Positions 32,784-40,713 of a stretch of 40,713 bases of DNA are shown in pieces. The stretch is from contig JAZSNA010000026.1 of assembly GCA_045536135.1 (NCBI GenBank), forward strand, positions 1 to 40,713. Reading direction: 5' to 3'. The translations under genes and the position numbers were made by a program. Under the pieces are notes generated by a model. That model did no database searches. It saw nothing but the letters and a program-made list of their open reading frames with translations, and was not told where the DNA came from. Origin of the DNA: JAZSNA01 sp045536135. Lineage in GTDB: Bacteria; Pseudomonadota; Alphaproteobacteria; CAAHEQ01; UBA3637. Numbering within the stretch: position 1 is the stretch's first letter; every line of letters begins with the position of its first letter.

Positions 32784-34366
32784 TTGGTGTTGAAGTTTTA
32801 AAAGAAAAATTAAAACAAATACCCCATTCTCCGGGGGTATATCATATGTTGGATGAATGTGGTAAAATTATTTATATCGGTAAGGCTAAAGACTTATATG
32901 CACGTCTTTATTCTTATACATTAACGACACAGTTAAATCCAAAGACATTGTTAATGGTTAAAAAAATAAGGGATCTTTATGTCACCGAAGTATCTTCCGA
33001 AAAAGATGCACTTATTCTGGAAAATCAGTTAATTAAGACTCATCAACCCTTTTATAATATATTATTAAAAGATGCGAAATCTTTTCCTTATATTGCCGTA
33101 TCAAAGGAAAAAATTCCCAGACTATTTAAATATCGGGGAAAAATTTTAAAAGATTCTTCTCTTTACGGACCTTTCGTTTCTGGTGATTCTTTGAATAAAA
33201 CATGGGCGGTTTGTCAAAAGGTTTTTAATATTCGGACTTGTCGTAATTCCGTTTTTTTTAATCGTTCTTCTCCGTGTTTACAATATCAAATCGGTCTTTG
33301 CTCTGCTCCATGTGTCGGCTATATTGATGATGATAAATATATGGAACAAGTTAAAAAAATGTCATCTTTTTTAAATGGGGATATTTCTGTCTTAAAGAAA
33401 AATTTAATAAAAAAAATAAAAGAGGCTTCTGAAAATTTAGATTATGAAAGAGCCTTAGATTTTAAGAATATTTTACAAAATTATTCGGATATTGAAAAAA
33501 CGAATATTGTTCGGGTGATTGATGCAGATTTTATCGGGATATATGCGGAAAACGGATTTTATGGTGTTGAAGTCTTTATTTATAGACACGGACAAAATAA
33601 AGGGACTTATTTTTATCCGGTTAAATCAGATAAGCCGTCTGATGAAGTATTAAATGAATTTATGGGACAATTTTATCAAATTTTTACAATACCGTCGAAG
33701 ATATTTTTATCCGATTCAATGATGGATGAAAAACTTTTTGAAGAGGCTTATCAGACCTCTATACAAATTCCAAAAAGAGGTGAAAAAAAACGAATTATTG
33801 ATGAAGTACTTCATAATGCTCAAACTTCTTTGAAACGATATTTGGGACAAAAATCAAAACAGAAGCGATATTTAAATGAGTTAAAAGATTTGTTAAAGTT
33901 AAGTCGATTGGAAACGATTGCCGTTTTTGATAATAGTCACTTGTTTGGAACTAATGCTGTGGGGGGCGTTATTTGGTTCAATGGGGATGATTTTGATAAA
34001 AATAAATATCGTCGATATAACATTAAAAATGCGCCGACGGATAGTGATGTTGATATGATGGATGAAGTTATGGATCGTTTTTTATCTCGTCAGGAAAAAC
34101 CGGATTTAATAATTTTGGATGGCGGACGTGGACAACTTTCCAGAATCTCTGATATTATGGAACAAAAAGGATTGGATATACCTGTTTTAGCCATAGCCAA
34201 GGGGGAAAAACATGATGGTGGCGATGAAACTTTATATTTTCAAGATAAAAGCATCAAACTTGGAAAATATTCTGAATTATTATTCTTTATCGAACGGCTT
34301 CGGGATGAGGCTCATCGTTTCGTTATTACGGCTCATCGGCGAAAAAGGGATAAAAATTTTATCTGA
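32780..34366 (+). CDS. uvrC: UvrABC excinuclease subunit C, lacking the C-terminal HhH domain
   Basis: UvrC makes both cuts in nucleotide excision repair. The N-terminal GIY-YIG domain (SPGVYHML, IIYIGKAKDLYARL), the UVR motif (DYERALDFKNIL) and the C-terminal RNase H-like nuclease (FDNSHLFG, LDGGRGQL, RDEAHRF) are all present. The protein stops after AHRRKRDKNFI at residue 528, while typical UvrC is about 600 and ends in a tandem helix-hairpin-helix domain. No HhH sequence is found in the other frames downstream. Its stop codon directly abuts the stop codon of the convergent HNH gene. Confidence 0.95.
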   Translation: MIGVEVLKEKLKQIPHSPGVYHMLDECGKIIYIGKAKDLYARLYSYTLTTQLNPKTLLMVKKIRDLYVTEVSSEKDALILENQLIKTHQPFYNILLKDAKSFPYIAVSKEKIPRLFKYRGKILKDSSLYGPFVSGDSLNKTWAVCQKVFNIRTCRNSVFFNRSSPCLQYQIGLCSAPCVGYIDDDKYMEQVKKMSSFLNGDISVLKKNLIKKIKEASENLDYERALDFKNILQNYSDIEKTNIVRVIDADFIGIYAENGFYGVEVFIYRHGQNKGTYFYPVKSDKPSDEVLNEFMGQFYQIFTIPSKIFLSDSMMDEKLFEEAYQTSIQIPKRGEKKRIIDEVLHNAQTSLKRYLGQKSKQKRYLNELKDLLKLSRLETIAVFDNSHLFGTNAVGGVIWFNGDDFDKNKYRRYNIKNAPTDSDVDMMDEVMDRFLSRQEKPDLIILDGGRGQLSRISDIMEQKGLDIPVLAIAKGEKHDGGDETLYFQDKSIKLGKYSELLFFIERLRDEAHRFVITAHRRKRDKNFI

Positions 34367-34828
34367 TTATTTTTTCCAAAAACGTAAAGGGATACGTAAT
34401 ATTTTTTTCCAATAAGCTTGGCGGGGTTGAGATTTTAAAATATCTTGTATGAATTTTGAATAATCGTTGTGTAAAGCGACCGGCGGTAAATCCGGAATAT
34501 CAATTGCAACGGTTTCTCCAACCTGAATATGTTTTAATGCTACATCAAAACAATACTTGTTTAAAAAGCGATGAAAAGATTTTTCAATCAGGCAAAGGTT
34601 TGAAAAAGAGTTGGTTCCGCCGCCGGATAGGGGAATAATATGATGAATATCAAAGCCTTTGGGAACTTTGCCCCGATAAAGACGGTTCATGTCAATCCGA
34701 TGATATATTCGATCTAAATATCCGTTTTGGTCCAAGAATAGCAAAAATTTTCGTGTGACATGATTATGTTTAAAATCATGTCGTAATTGTTTGGTTCTTG
34801 TCGGCGGTTGTTTCGTAAATATTAGCAT
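34367..34828 (-). CDS. HNH endonuclease
   Basis: The 153-residue protein has an HNH core at about 60-95: FDIHHIIPLSGGG, then NSFSNLCLIEKSFHRFLN, with the HH pair, the Asn and the last His of a His-Me finger nuclease. The zinc-binding cysteine pairs seen in many HNH proteins are absent. The ends are basic. It overlaps the end of recG by 7 bases and so is co-transcribed with it. A role in defence, repair or as a remnant of a mobile element is possible; nothing nearby decides it. Confidence 0.82.
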   Translation of the reverse strand: MLIFTKQPPTRTKQLRHDFKHNHVTRKFLLFLDQNGYLDRIYHRIDMNRLYRGKVPKGFDIHHIIPLSGGGTNSFSNLCLIEKSFHRFLNKYCFDVALKHIQVGETVAIDIPDLPPVALHNDYSKFIQDILKSQPRQAYWKKILRIPLRFWKK

Positions 34829-36852
34829 ATATAATCCTGTTTGTTATATTTATTGAATAATAATAACAGGGCTTTTATGATTTGTCCATCATTATTTTTG
34901 ATGGTTGCGGATATATTTTGGCAGGCACTGTATAATAAAGGCATATGTTCGGATAAATCTGTAAAAATAAAGTCCGTTATTCCGCTTTGTTTAATGCCTA
35001 AAACTTCGCCTCCTCCTCGTAAAATTAAATCTTGTTCGGCAATTTCAAAACCGTCATTACTTTTTCGCATTAAATCAATACGTTTTTTACCTTGTTCGCT
35101 GATGGGGTATCCGTATAGCAAGATACAGTTGGATTGGATATTACCTCGTCCGATACGACCTCGAAGTTGATGAAGGGTGGATAGACCGAAACGTTCGGCT
35201 TGTTCAATAAACATGATTGAGGCATTGGGAACATCTACACCGACTTCAATAACGGTTGTTGAAACCAGTATATCCAAATTCCCGTTCAAAAATTCATTCA
35301 TAACTTTGTCTTTTTCTTCAGACTTCATTTTCCCGTGAAGTAATCCGACACGATGAAAATATTGAGACAGGTATTGATATCGTTTTTGGGCGTTGGCTAA
35401 ATCGATTTTTTCGGATTCTTCAATTAAGGGGCAAACCCAATAAATTTGTTTTTTTTCACGAATTGCATTTTGGATATTGGGCAACAGTGTGTCTATTTTA
35501 GTAATGGGAATGGCTGATGTTTGTATCGGGATTCTGTTTTTGGGTTTTTCCTTTAAAACGGAAATATCCATATCCCCATAATAGGTGAGGGCTAATGAAC
35601 GGGGTATAGGGGTAGCGGTCATTGAAAGGATATCCACATTTTGACCCTTTTGACTGAGTAAAAGTCTTTGCTTAACTCCAAAACGGTGTTGTTCATCAAT
35701 AACAACAAGTCCGATATTGCGATAGATAACGTTTTCGGAAAATAGGGCATGAGTTCCGATAATAATATCGGCATCTGTCTTTATTTGATCTAAAATCGAA
35801 AGTCTGTTTTTGCCTTTTTCCCGTCCAGTGAGTAAAATTACTTTAAGGCCGATTGTGGCGAGTAATTCCGAAATCTTTTTAAAGTGTTGTCTGGATAAAA
35901 TATCTGTCGGGGCCATCAGAACCGCTTGATATCCGGCCTCGACGGCTTCCAACATGGCGAATACGGATACGATGGTTTTCCCGCTTCCGACATCGCCTTG
36001 TAATAACCTTAACATTTTCTTTTCAGATGCCATATCGTTTTTGATTTCTTGTAAAACCTGCTTTTGTCCGTCGGTTAATTCAAAGGGCAACATGGCACAG
36101 ATTTTTTTTCCGTAATTTGAGTTTGTTTTAATCGAATTTCCAGTGTGTTTGATTTCGTGACGGGCATAATACAGGGAAATTTGATTGGCTAATAATTCGT
36201 CATAGGCCAGTCTTGAAAAATGGGTGGAATTGGGGGATAAATCTGCATTTTTTTGGGGTGAATGAAGCTTTTGAAGGGCGTCTTTAAACGATGGGAAATT
36301 GTTTTGTTTTATGGTTGTTTCGTCAATCCATTCGGGGATATTATCGGGTAAAAGGGACAAGGCTTTACGGATTGTTTTCGTCAGTATTTTATTATTTAAT
36401 CCATGCGTCAGCGGGTATATCGGTTCAAATTCCGGAATGTCTGATAGAATTTTGGATATATAATCCGGATGAGAGACTTGATAATGTCCATTAAATGTTT
36501 CAATTTTACCGCTGATATAAAAACTTTCATTTAAGGTTAATGATTGGGCAATCCATTTGGATTTAGGACCGAAGAAAACTATTTTTACCGCACCGATTTG
36601 ACTTTTACATTCAATTTGATATGGACTTTTTCGAGAAGGGGGTGGAATATGTTTAATGACCTGTATCATTAATGTTGCGTAATCCGGTATATGTGTATCT
36701 TTGTTTGTCAGTAACGGACGGTGAATAAAAGAGGTCGGATAATGAAACAATAAATCAATAACTCGATATATGTTTAATCGATGAAAGTGTTGAATTGTTT
36801 TTGGACTGATGCCCAAGCTGTCAATGGGGGCGATAACGCTGAGTTTGTTCAT
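34822..36852 (-). CDS. recG: ATP-dependent DNA helicase RecG
   Basis: RecG remodels stalled replication forks and Holliday junctions. The 676-residue protein has the N-terminal wedge domain, then the helicase core: LLQGDVGSGKT (motif I), VVIDEQHRFGVKQR (motif II), MTATPIPRSLALT (motif III), VSTTVIEVGVDVPNA (motif V) and QLRGRIGRG (motif VI). I take the ATG at 36852; a TTG one codon upstream is also possible. The start lies 35 bases inside the upstream gene, so it probably depends on coupled translation, as no clear ribosome site is visible. Confidence 0.97.
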   Translation of the reverse strand: MNKLSVIAPIDSLGISPKTIQHFHRLNIYRVIDLLFHYPTSFIHRPLLTNKDTHIPDYATLMIQVIKHIPPPSRKSPYQIECKSQIGAVKIVFFGPKSKWIAQSLTLNESFYISGKIETFNGHYQVSHPDYISKILSDIPEFEPIYPLTHGLNNKILTKTIRKALSLLPDNIPEWIDETTIKQNNFPSFKDALQKLHSPQKNADLSPNSTHFSRLAYDELLANQISLYYARHEIKHTGNSIKTNSNYGKKICAMLPFELTDGQKQVLQEIKNDMASEKKMLRLLQGDVGSGKTIVSVFAMLEAVEAGYQAVLMAPTDILSRQHFKKISELLATIGLKVILLTGREKGKNRLSILDQIKTDADIIIGTHALFSENVIYRNIGLVVIDEQHRFGVKQRLLLSQKGQNVDILSMTATPIPRSLALTYYGDMDISVLKEKPKNRIPIQTSAIPITKIDTLLPNIQNAIREKKQIYWVCPLIEESEKIDLANAQKRYQYLSQYFHRVGLLHGKMKSEEKDKVMNEFLNGNLDILVSTTVIEVGVDVPNASIMFIEQAERFGLSTLHQLRGRIGRGNIQSNCILLYGYPISEQGKKRIDLMRKSNDGFEIAEQDLILRGGGEVLGIKQSGITDFIFTDLSEHMPLLYSACQNISATIKNNDGQIIKALLLLFNKYNKQDYIC

Positions 36853-37246
36853 CAAATAATGCTTGGTTCACGGGGTTAACGGTTTTACCGTCCGGATATT
36901 TGATTTTTCCGTTTTTATGAATTCGAATATCAAATATTTTTTGTTTTTTAAATTGTTTCAATGTTTCCGGACACTTTTTTAAATCCGCATCGGTTTGAGA
37001 AGAATAAGTGTCGTATTTTGAAATACTGTATTGTTTTATTTTTTCGGCTAAATCCGCTTTGTCTTTTGCACCGGCCGCAATGATGTATCCGGAAATAGTT
37101 TCAAAGTTAGTTAAAGATTTACCCGCTTTACATGCATAAGCCAATCCGGCAACATGTCCTAAATAAGATGCGTCCATATCCATCATCTGGGCCGAGATAG
37201 GGATGGATAAAAAAATAAGAAATAAAAAATAAAATAAGTGTTTCAT
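36821..37246 (-). CDS. Secreted protein of unknown function upstream of recG
   Basis: The 141-residue product has a clear signal peptide (about 1-19, cleavage after SAQ or ISA) and a small mature domain with two cysteines (C39 and C92) and a basic C-terminus. A GAGGGA ribosome site precedes the ATG and a promoter lies upstream. It overlaps recG by 32-35 bases, an unusual link between an exported protein and a DNA helicase that probably reflects gene packing. No family recognised. Confidence 0.72.
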   Translation of the reverse strand: MKHLFYFLFLIFLSIPISAQMMDMDASYLGHVAGLAYACKAGKSLTNFETISGYIIAAGAKDKADLAEKIKQYSISKYDTYSSQTDADLKKCPETLKQFKKQKIFDIRIHKNGKIKYPDGKTVNPVNQALFDEQTQRYRPH

Positions 37247-37270
37247 TTTTCCCTCTTTTATGTTATATAT

Positions 37271-37299
37271 TATATATCAATTTTATTGATTGTTTGCAA
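37271..37299 (-). promoter_or_regulatory. Probable promoter for the secreted protein-recG-HNH operon
   Basis: On the minus strand TTGCAA (37294-37299) and TATATA (37271-37276) are 17 bases apart; a TATAAT lies two bases further down. The same TTGCAA -35 occurs in the tRNA promoter at 40643. Confidence 0.45.
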
Positions 37300-37320
37300 G
37301 TTTTATTTTGGGAGAATTTA

Positions 37321-37992
37321 ATGTTATCGGAAGATGTATCTTATTTACCGGCAAAAAGTGTTGAAGCTGCTGTTATTATGCTGCATGGATATGGGTCAAA
37401 CGGTTTTGATTTATTACAAATGTCATCTTTTTTAGCTGAAAAGATGCCAAATACGGCTTTCTATGCTCCGAATGCTCCGGAAGTTTTGGGCGAAGATGCA
37501 TATATGTGGTTTGATTTAAGGACTGATAATCAATCGGAAATGGAATTTTCCGATCCAGAATATATGCAACTTCTTTTTTTTAGAGCTTTACCCGTTTTGC
37601 CGACAATTTTAAATTATATAACTCAAATTATGGAAAAACATAAACTGACAGCGGATAAAATTTGTTTAATGGGTTTTTCACAAGGGGCAGTATTGTCCTT
37701 GATGTCAGCCTTATCTTTTGATAAAAAGATCGCCGGTGTTATTTCTTGTTCCGGCGGTTTTATGACGGCTTATCGGAAAGAAATGTTGCCGATTTTATCT
37801 AAACCGGATGTCTTGATTACTCATGGGACGGCGGATACGGTTGTTCCGGTTGAGTTTGCCTATCAGACTGAAAAAGACTTATTGGCTCAAGGATTTAATG
37901 TTCAAATGATGATTTCGGATGGTATGGGGCATAATATTGATGATGTTTGCGGATATGCCATTCGTGATTTTATGGTGGAGTGTTTAAAATGA
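37321..37992 (+). CDS. Phospholipase/carboxylesterase family hydrolase
   Basis: The 223-residue alpha/beta hydrolase shows VIMLHGYGSNG (oxyanion region), the nucleophile elbow GFSQG with Ser120, Asp172 in HGTADTVVP and His204 in GMGHNID, the full triad of the PF02230 family. These enzymes cleave carboxyl esters of small lipids or acylated proteins. I choose the ATG at 37321, which has a GGGAG ribosome site; a TTG at 37294 in the same frame would add nine residues. It overlaps def by four bases (ATGA). Confidence 0.9.
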   Translation: MLSEDVSYLPAKSVEAAVIMLHGYGSNGFDLLQMSSFLAEKMPNTAFYAPNAPEVLGEDAYMWFDLRTDNQSEMEFSDPEYMQLLFFRALPVLPTILNYITQIMEKHKLTADKICLMGFSQGAVLSLMSALSFDKKIAGVISCSGGFMTAYRKEMLPILSKPDVLITHGTADTVVPVEFAYQTEKDLLAQGFNVQMMISDGMGHNIDDVCGYAIRDFMVECLK

Positions 37993-38495
37993 AAATAGTT
38001 CAAGTACCGGATCCGATTTTAAAACAAAAAGCGTTGCCGATTGATGTGGTTGATGATGAAATTCGTCAGATTTTAAAAGATATGACAGAATTGATGTATC
38101 GGTCAAACGGAGTGGGGTTGGCCGGAAATCAGGTCGGGTTATTAAAACGACTTGTTGTGATTGATATTTCAGAAGAAAAAAATAATCCGATTTGCCTGTG
38201 TAATCCCGAGTTTATCGAAAAATCAGAAGAGATGATTAGCTTTAACGAAGGCTGTTTATCCATTCCCAGACAATATGCCGATGTTATTCGTCATCAACGG
38301 GTTGTCGTTCGGTATATTGATGAGAATAATCAGGTTCAAACGATAGAAGCCGAGGATTTTTTAGCTGTTGCTCTTCAACATGAAATAGATCATTTAGATG
38401 GAATTTTATTTATTGATCATTTGTCTAAATTTAAACGGAATTATTTATTAAAAAAACATGAAAAAAGAAGAAAAAATGAAGAGTGTGAAGGTTAA
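37989..38495 (+). CDS. def: Peptide deformylase
   Basis: Def removes the formyl group from new proteins. All three motifs are present: GVGLAGNQ (41-48), EGCLSIP (87-93, metal ligand Cys89) and HEIDH (131-135). Motif 1 is usually GxGLAAxQ, so Ala45-Ala46 has become Ala-Gly. I choose the ATG at 37989 (168 residues), which forms an ATGA overlap with the esterase; a GTG three codons upstream is less likely. No fmt gene follows here, in contrast to the common def-fmt pair. Confidence 0.95.
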   Translation: MKIVQVPDPILKQKALPIDVVDDEIRQILKDMTELMYRSNGVGLAGNQVGLLKRLVVIDISEEKNNPICLCNPEFIEKSEEMISFNEGCLSIPRQYADVIRHQRVVVRYIDENNQVQTIEAEDFLAVALQHEIDHLDGILFIDHLSKFKRNYLLKKHEKRRKNEECEG

Positions 38496-38700
38496 GCTTT
38501 TTTGGATTTTTTTAATTTTTATTATTGTGTTTATATTGAGTTTGGGATACTTATATTTAACTGTTCCATCTGATTCAAAATGTATTTTAAATCTAGAAGA
38601 TTGTTTATATAAAAATCACCGAAATGCGTTTTTTCAAAAAATGAGTTCCGGTTTTATGTGTGTATATGAACACTTTAAGTGTATTGTTATCGGGGGGTAA
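38458..38700 (+). CDS. Small single-pass membrane protein
   Basis: The 80-residue frame has a basic N-terminus, one strong hydrophobic helix (about 14-34) and a C-terminal part with four cysteines. It starts 38 bases inside def; a second ATG at 38476 (74 residues) is an equally good start. Its stop directly precedes the glucokinase ribosome site, so it fills the def-glk gap exactly, which supports it being a gene. Function unknown. Confidence 0.6.
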   Translation: MKKEEKMKSVKVKLFWIFLIFIIVFILSLGYLYLTVPSDSKCILNLEDCLYKNHRNAFFQKMSSGFMCVYEHFKCIVIGG

Positions 38701-38701
38701 A

Positions 38702-39586
38702 GTGGATACCTTATATGCGGATATTGGCGGAACTTTTTGTCGCGTTCAGATAAACCGACAAAAAGAAAAGGTGTTTTTATGTCGGGATTATGATTGTTTT
38801 GAAGACATTTTAAAACAGTACTCGTGTTTGCCGAAAAAGGCGGTTGTAGCTGTGGCTGGTGTTGTGGATAATCAGAGGGCAAAAGTTAAGCTGACAAATA
38901 ATCATTGGGAAATTAATCGTCAAAAGTTAAAAAAATATTTTGATGAAATTTTAATTGTCAATGATTTTTATGCCCAAGCGTTGGCAATTCCTTATTTGAA
39001 ATCAAAGGATTTATTTTTAATTAATAAAGGTCAAAGGGGTAAAAACGGACCCAAAGTTATTTGCGGTATCGGAACCGGATTGGGTGTCGGTGTTTATTTG
39101 AATGGTCAAATTATATCAACGGAAAGCGGACATGTTGATTTTTTGATTAAATTTAAAGAAGATTTGATGATATTTGACTATTTAAAATCTCGGGGAATAA
39201 AACCGGTCGCCGAAACGATTTTGTCCGGTGGCGGAATAGAGCTTTTATATGATTTTTATTCGGGGGCGAAAAGGGAAATGTCTTGTCAGCAAATTATTGA
39301 ATTGGCAGGACAAGGGGATGAATTCGCTCTTAAATCAATTAAAAAAGTTTTGGCCGTTTACGGTTGTTTTGTCGGAAATTTAGCCTTGTATTATGGGGCA
39401 GTGGGGGGAATATATCTTTCCGGCGGTATAATCGGGCGAAAAGGCATGATTGACTTGTTGAAAAAATCTGATTTTATGAAAAACTATCTTGATAAAGGTT
39501 GTTTTAAAACGTATGTTTCCCAAATTCCGATTTATATTATTCAGAAACCGGAACTTGGACTTTTTGGACTTCATCACCCGCTTTAA
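38702..39586 (+). CDS. glk: Glucokinase-family sugar kinase
   Basis: The protein shows the Glk signatures YADIGGTFCRV (phosphate 1), GIGTGLGVGV (phosphate 2), ESGHVDF near the sugar site (usually EGGH) and LSGGI (adenosine). I choose the GTG at 38702 (294 residues): a GGGGGG ribosome site lies 5-10 bases upstream, it begins just after the previous stop, and the N-terminus then matches the family. Starting at the ATG at 38660 would add 14 residues overlapping the previous gene. It makes glucose 6-phosphate from glucose and ATP. Its 3' end overlaps the convergent DUF192 gene by 50 bases. Confidence 0.88.
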   Translation: MDTLYADIGGTFCRVQINRQKEKVFLCRDYDCFEDILKQYSCLPKKAVVAVAGVVDNQRAKVKLTNNHWEINRQKLKKYFDEILIVNDFYAQALAIPYLKSKDLFLINKGQRGKNGPKVICGIGTGLGVGVYLNGQIISTESGHVDFLIKFKEDLMIFDYLKSRGIKPVAETILSGGGIELLYDFYSGAKREMSCQQIIELAGQGDEFALKSIKKVLAVYGCFVGNLALYYGAVGGIYLSGGIIGRKGMIDLLKKSDFMKNYLDKGCFKTYVSQIPIYIIQKPELGLFGLHHPL

Positions 39587-39953
39587 TATTGTTTTTATAT
39601 GCCGTGCCGCCATTTAATTCAATAACATACGCTGATGTTTTTTTGAAAGAAATAATGCTCTCGTCCATTGGAGTGGTGTTGGGATGGATGTATTGTATTT
39701 TATTGTCGGAATCAACAAAAATAATATCCAACGGAATAAATGTATTTTTCATCCATATTCGGATAATTCTGGGTTTTGATTGAATGAAAATCATTCCGCC
39801 GTTATTCGGTATTTGATCTCGATACATTAACCCGATTTGTTGTTGTTCGGGGGTTATTGCTTCTTCCAGAGAATAAATTTTATCTCCAATACGATAGAGT
39901 TCCGCAAAAACAGAAGTGGTAATTAATGAAAATAAAAAAAGTATTTTAAACAT
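39537..39953 (-). CDS. Exported DUF192 family protein
   Basis: The 138-residue protein has a signal peptide (cleavage near VFA-E) and a DUF192 domain (PF02643): QIGLMYRDQIPNNGGMIF, IWMKNTFIPLDIIFVD, and the end YVIELNGGTAYKNNIKAGDEV (split here as YVIELNGGTAYKN and NIKAGDEV). The fold is a small beta structure without a known function. It overlaps the small membrane ORF by eight bases upstream and the end of glk by 50. Confidence 0.88.
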   Translation of the reverse strand: MFKILFLFSLITTSVFAELYRIGDKIYSLEEAITPEQQQIGLMYRDQIPNNGGMIFIQSKPRIIRIWMKNTFIPLDIIFVDSDNKIQYIHPNTTPMDESIISFKKTSAYVIELNGGTAYKNNIKAGDEVQKVQVPVSE

Positions 39954-40032
39954 TTAAAAGGAGCCAAAAAAACAAAATGACCAGTCCGATTAAAATCCAT
40001 TTCGTTTTCCCCGGCAAATAACTCTCATACAT
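39946..40032 (-). CDS. 28-residue single-pass membrane peptide
   Basis: A short frame encodes MYESYLPGKTKW followed by a hydrophobic helix of about 15 residues and LNV. Its ATG lies eight bases inside the end of the Nfu gene and its stop lies eight bases inside the DUF192 start, so it bridges two genes exactly. An AAGGG sequence eight bases before the ATG could serve as ribosome site. The neat fit and the membrane-helix composition suggest a real micro-protein; a database search for conservation would decide. Confidence 0.5.
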   Translation of the reverse strand: MYESYLPGKTKWILIGLVILFFWLLLNV

Positions 40033-40297
40033 CCGTATTTCCCTTCATCATTTCTTCAAGGTGAATTTCTCGAACTTCTTTAACTTCCGGAACAATAGAT
40101 TGTAAAAAACCTTCAACATTATTTTTTAATGTGGACATGGCACCGGGACACCCATGACAGGCTCCTTGTAATTCTACACGTAAAATTCCGTCTTCAAAAG
40201 ACACAAATTGAATAGATCCGCCATGGCTTTCCAATACAGGTTTTATCCGCAGTTCAATAATACTTTTAATTAAATCTTCAGTTGTATTTTGAGTCAT
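40025..40297 (-). CDS. NifU-like iron-sulphur scaffold, Nfu domain only
   Basis: The 90-residue protein is a single NifU C-terminal domain: IIELRIKPVLESHGGSIQFV, then LQGACHGCPGAMSTLKNNVE with the CxxC that holds a bridging 4Fe-4S cluster, ending near VPEVKEV. Larger NfuA proteins also have an N-terminal domain, absent here. It delivers clusters to apo-proteins in related systems. A GGAGGA ribosome site precedes the ATG. It heads the Nfu-membrane peptide-DUF192 operon. Confidence 0.92.
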   Translation of the reverse strand: MTQNTTEDLIKSIIELRIKPVLESHGGSIQFVSFEDGILRVELQGACHGCPGAMSTLKNNVEGFLQSIVPEVKEVREIHLEEMMKGNTDV

Positions 40298-40355
40298 TTT
40301 TTCCTCCGATAATCTTATTATACCGATTTTTTTTGAAAAAAAAAGAAAAAAATGT

Positions 40356-40382
40356 TTGTTAATTTTAAAAAGTATATATAAT
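40356..40382 (+). promoter_or_regulatory. Probable promoter of the 64-residue ORF
   Basis: TTGTTA (40356-40361) and a perfect TATAAT (40377-40382) are 15 bases apart, slightly short, and lie 24 bases before the start codon. Confidence 0.45.
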
Positions 40383-40405
40383 CAAATGATAGGAGACGTT
40401 TTTTT

Positions 40406-40600
40406 ATGAAAAATAGTCAAAATATCCAAAATGTTTTTCGTCGGCTTAAACGATGTAATGAAAAAGAGACAAAAGAGATTATGGATAAAATAGAAAGTAT
40501 AGAAGAACGTTTGAATATCGAATTTGTTTCGAACCATGAACAAAGAAGCCTGATTTGGGCCAAAACATGGTCAGATGCTTTAACGAAAACGATTTCATAG
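40406..40600 (+). CDS. Small charged helical protein of unknown function
   Basis: The 64-residue protein is rich in Lys, Glu and Arg and predicted helical throughout (RRLKRCNEKETKEIMDKIES, then EERLNIEFV). It has no signal peptide. It has its own promoter and an AGGAGA ribosome site nine bases upstream, so it is likely to be expressed. It precedes a tRNA. No family recognised. Confidence 0.65.
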   Translation: MKNSQNIQNVFRRLKRCNEKETKEIMDKIESIEERLNIEFVSNHEQRSLIWAKTWSDALTKTIS

Positions 40601-40642
40601 AATATCAAAAGAAAGATATAAATAAAAAAAATAAAAAAGTTC

Positions 40643-40671
40643 TTGCAAAGAAAAAACGAATCGGATATAAA
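40643..40671 (+). promoter_or_regulatory. Sigma-70 promoter of the last tRNA
   Basis: TTGCAA (40643-40648) and TATAAA (40666-40671) are 17 bases apart; the tRNA begins 21 bases further on. Confidence 0.65.
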
Positions 40672-40691
40672 TAGTCTTGTTTTAAATTTGC

Positions 40692-40713
40692 GGGGGTGTA
40701 GCTCAGCTGGTTA
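40692..40713 (+). tRNA. tRNA, 3' part outside window
   Basis: GGGGGTG forms the 5' acceptor strand, followed by T8-A9 and the D-arm start GCTCAGCTGGTTA. The anticodon lies beyond the window, so the amino acid cannot be assigned. Confidence 0.8.

Noticed and set aside
34367..34828. HNH gene as part of a restriction, defence or homing element
   Set aside because: There is no methylase, second nuclease or intron/intein border nearby, and it overlaps recG like an ordinary operon gene.
37989..38144. Deformylase motif change (GLAG instead of GLAA)
   Set aside because: The metal ligands and the other motifs are intact, so this looks like tolerated variation rather than loss of function.

Overview
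The window is an AT-rich chromosomal segment of a bacterium that is almost certainly an alphaproteobacterium. The main evidence is a circularly permuted (two-piece) ssrA gene in which the CCA end precedes the 5' end, a FYDLN-type zinc-ribbon gene, a ChpT-like histidine phosphotransferase, and the gene order tig-clpP-clpX-lon. Low GC, many overlapping genes, very short intergenic gaps and several lineage-specific lipoproteins suggest a streamlined host-associated or gut lineage; that last step is inference. I see no phage, insertion sequence, integron or CRISPR array.

Layout. 1-1545: the 3' end of a secreted-looking cysteine-repeat protein, facing a transglutaminase-fold protein that has lost its catalytic cysteine. 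1601-3438: rpsA (ribosomal protein S1) with promoter, a structured leader without a Shine-Dalgarno sequence, and terminator. 3520-9427: a forward run of FYDLN protein, YqgE, a P-loop kinase, two surface or pilin-like proteins (one with a type IV prepilin N-terminus), Sua5/TsaC and GalE. 9428-9761: ssrA with promoter and terminator. 9824-11402: an OmpA-like lipoprotein and a trimeric autotransporter with repeated stalk. 11451-16829 (minus): tRNA-Val, ftsH, tilS, cpoB, pal and two small lipoproteins, led by a promoter with a CtrA-like box. 16822-21649: RNHCP protein, then rarA, a pseudouridine synthase, an AsmA protein and an acylphosphatase. 21635-27973 (minus): a small ferredoxin-thioredoxin-reductase-like protein, pgpA, lon, clpX, clpP, tig and tRNA-Leu. 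28024-31543 (minus): a tightly coupled operon of a DHH-like protein, succinyl-CoA synthetase beta-like and alpha-like proteins, and ChpT. 31618-34366: lipoprotein, glycosyltransferase 9, uvrC. 34367-37299 (minus): HNH nuclease, recG, secreted protein. 37321-39586: esterase, def, small membrane protein, glucokinase. 39537-40297 (minus): DUF192 protein, a 28-residue membrane peptide, Nfu protein. The window ends in a small ORF and a truncated tRNA.

Most genes are housekeeping: translation, protein quality control (FtsH, Lon, ClpXP, trigger factor, tmRNA), envelope maintenance (Pal, CpoB, PgpA) and DNA repair (UvrC, RecG, RarA). The strongest candidate for something undescribed is the 28024-31543 operon. 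The succinyl-CoA synthetase alpha-like subunit has Asn where the phosphorylated His should be, the beta-like subunit has lost its glycine-rich ATP-grasp loop and a metal-binding Asp, and the DHH-like protein reads DRH. All three are translationally linked to ChpT, the central phosphotransferase of the CckA-ChpT-CtrA relay, and a TTAA-N7-TTAAC site matching the Caulobacter CtrA consensus sits at the operon promoter. One reading is a set of former metabolic enzymes turned into sensors or scaffolds for cell-cycle signalling. The plainer alternative is decay of a succinyl-CoA synthetase.
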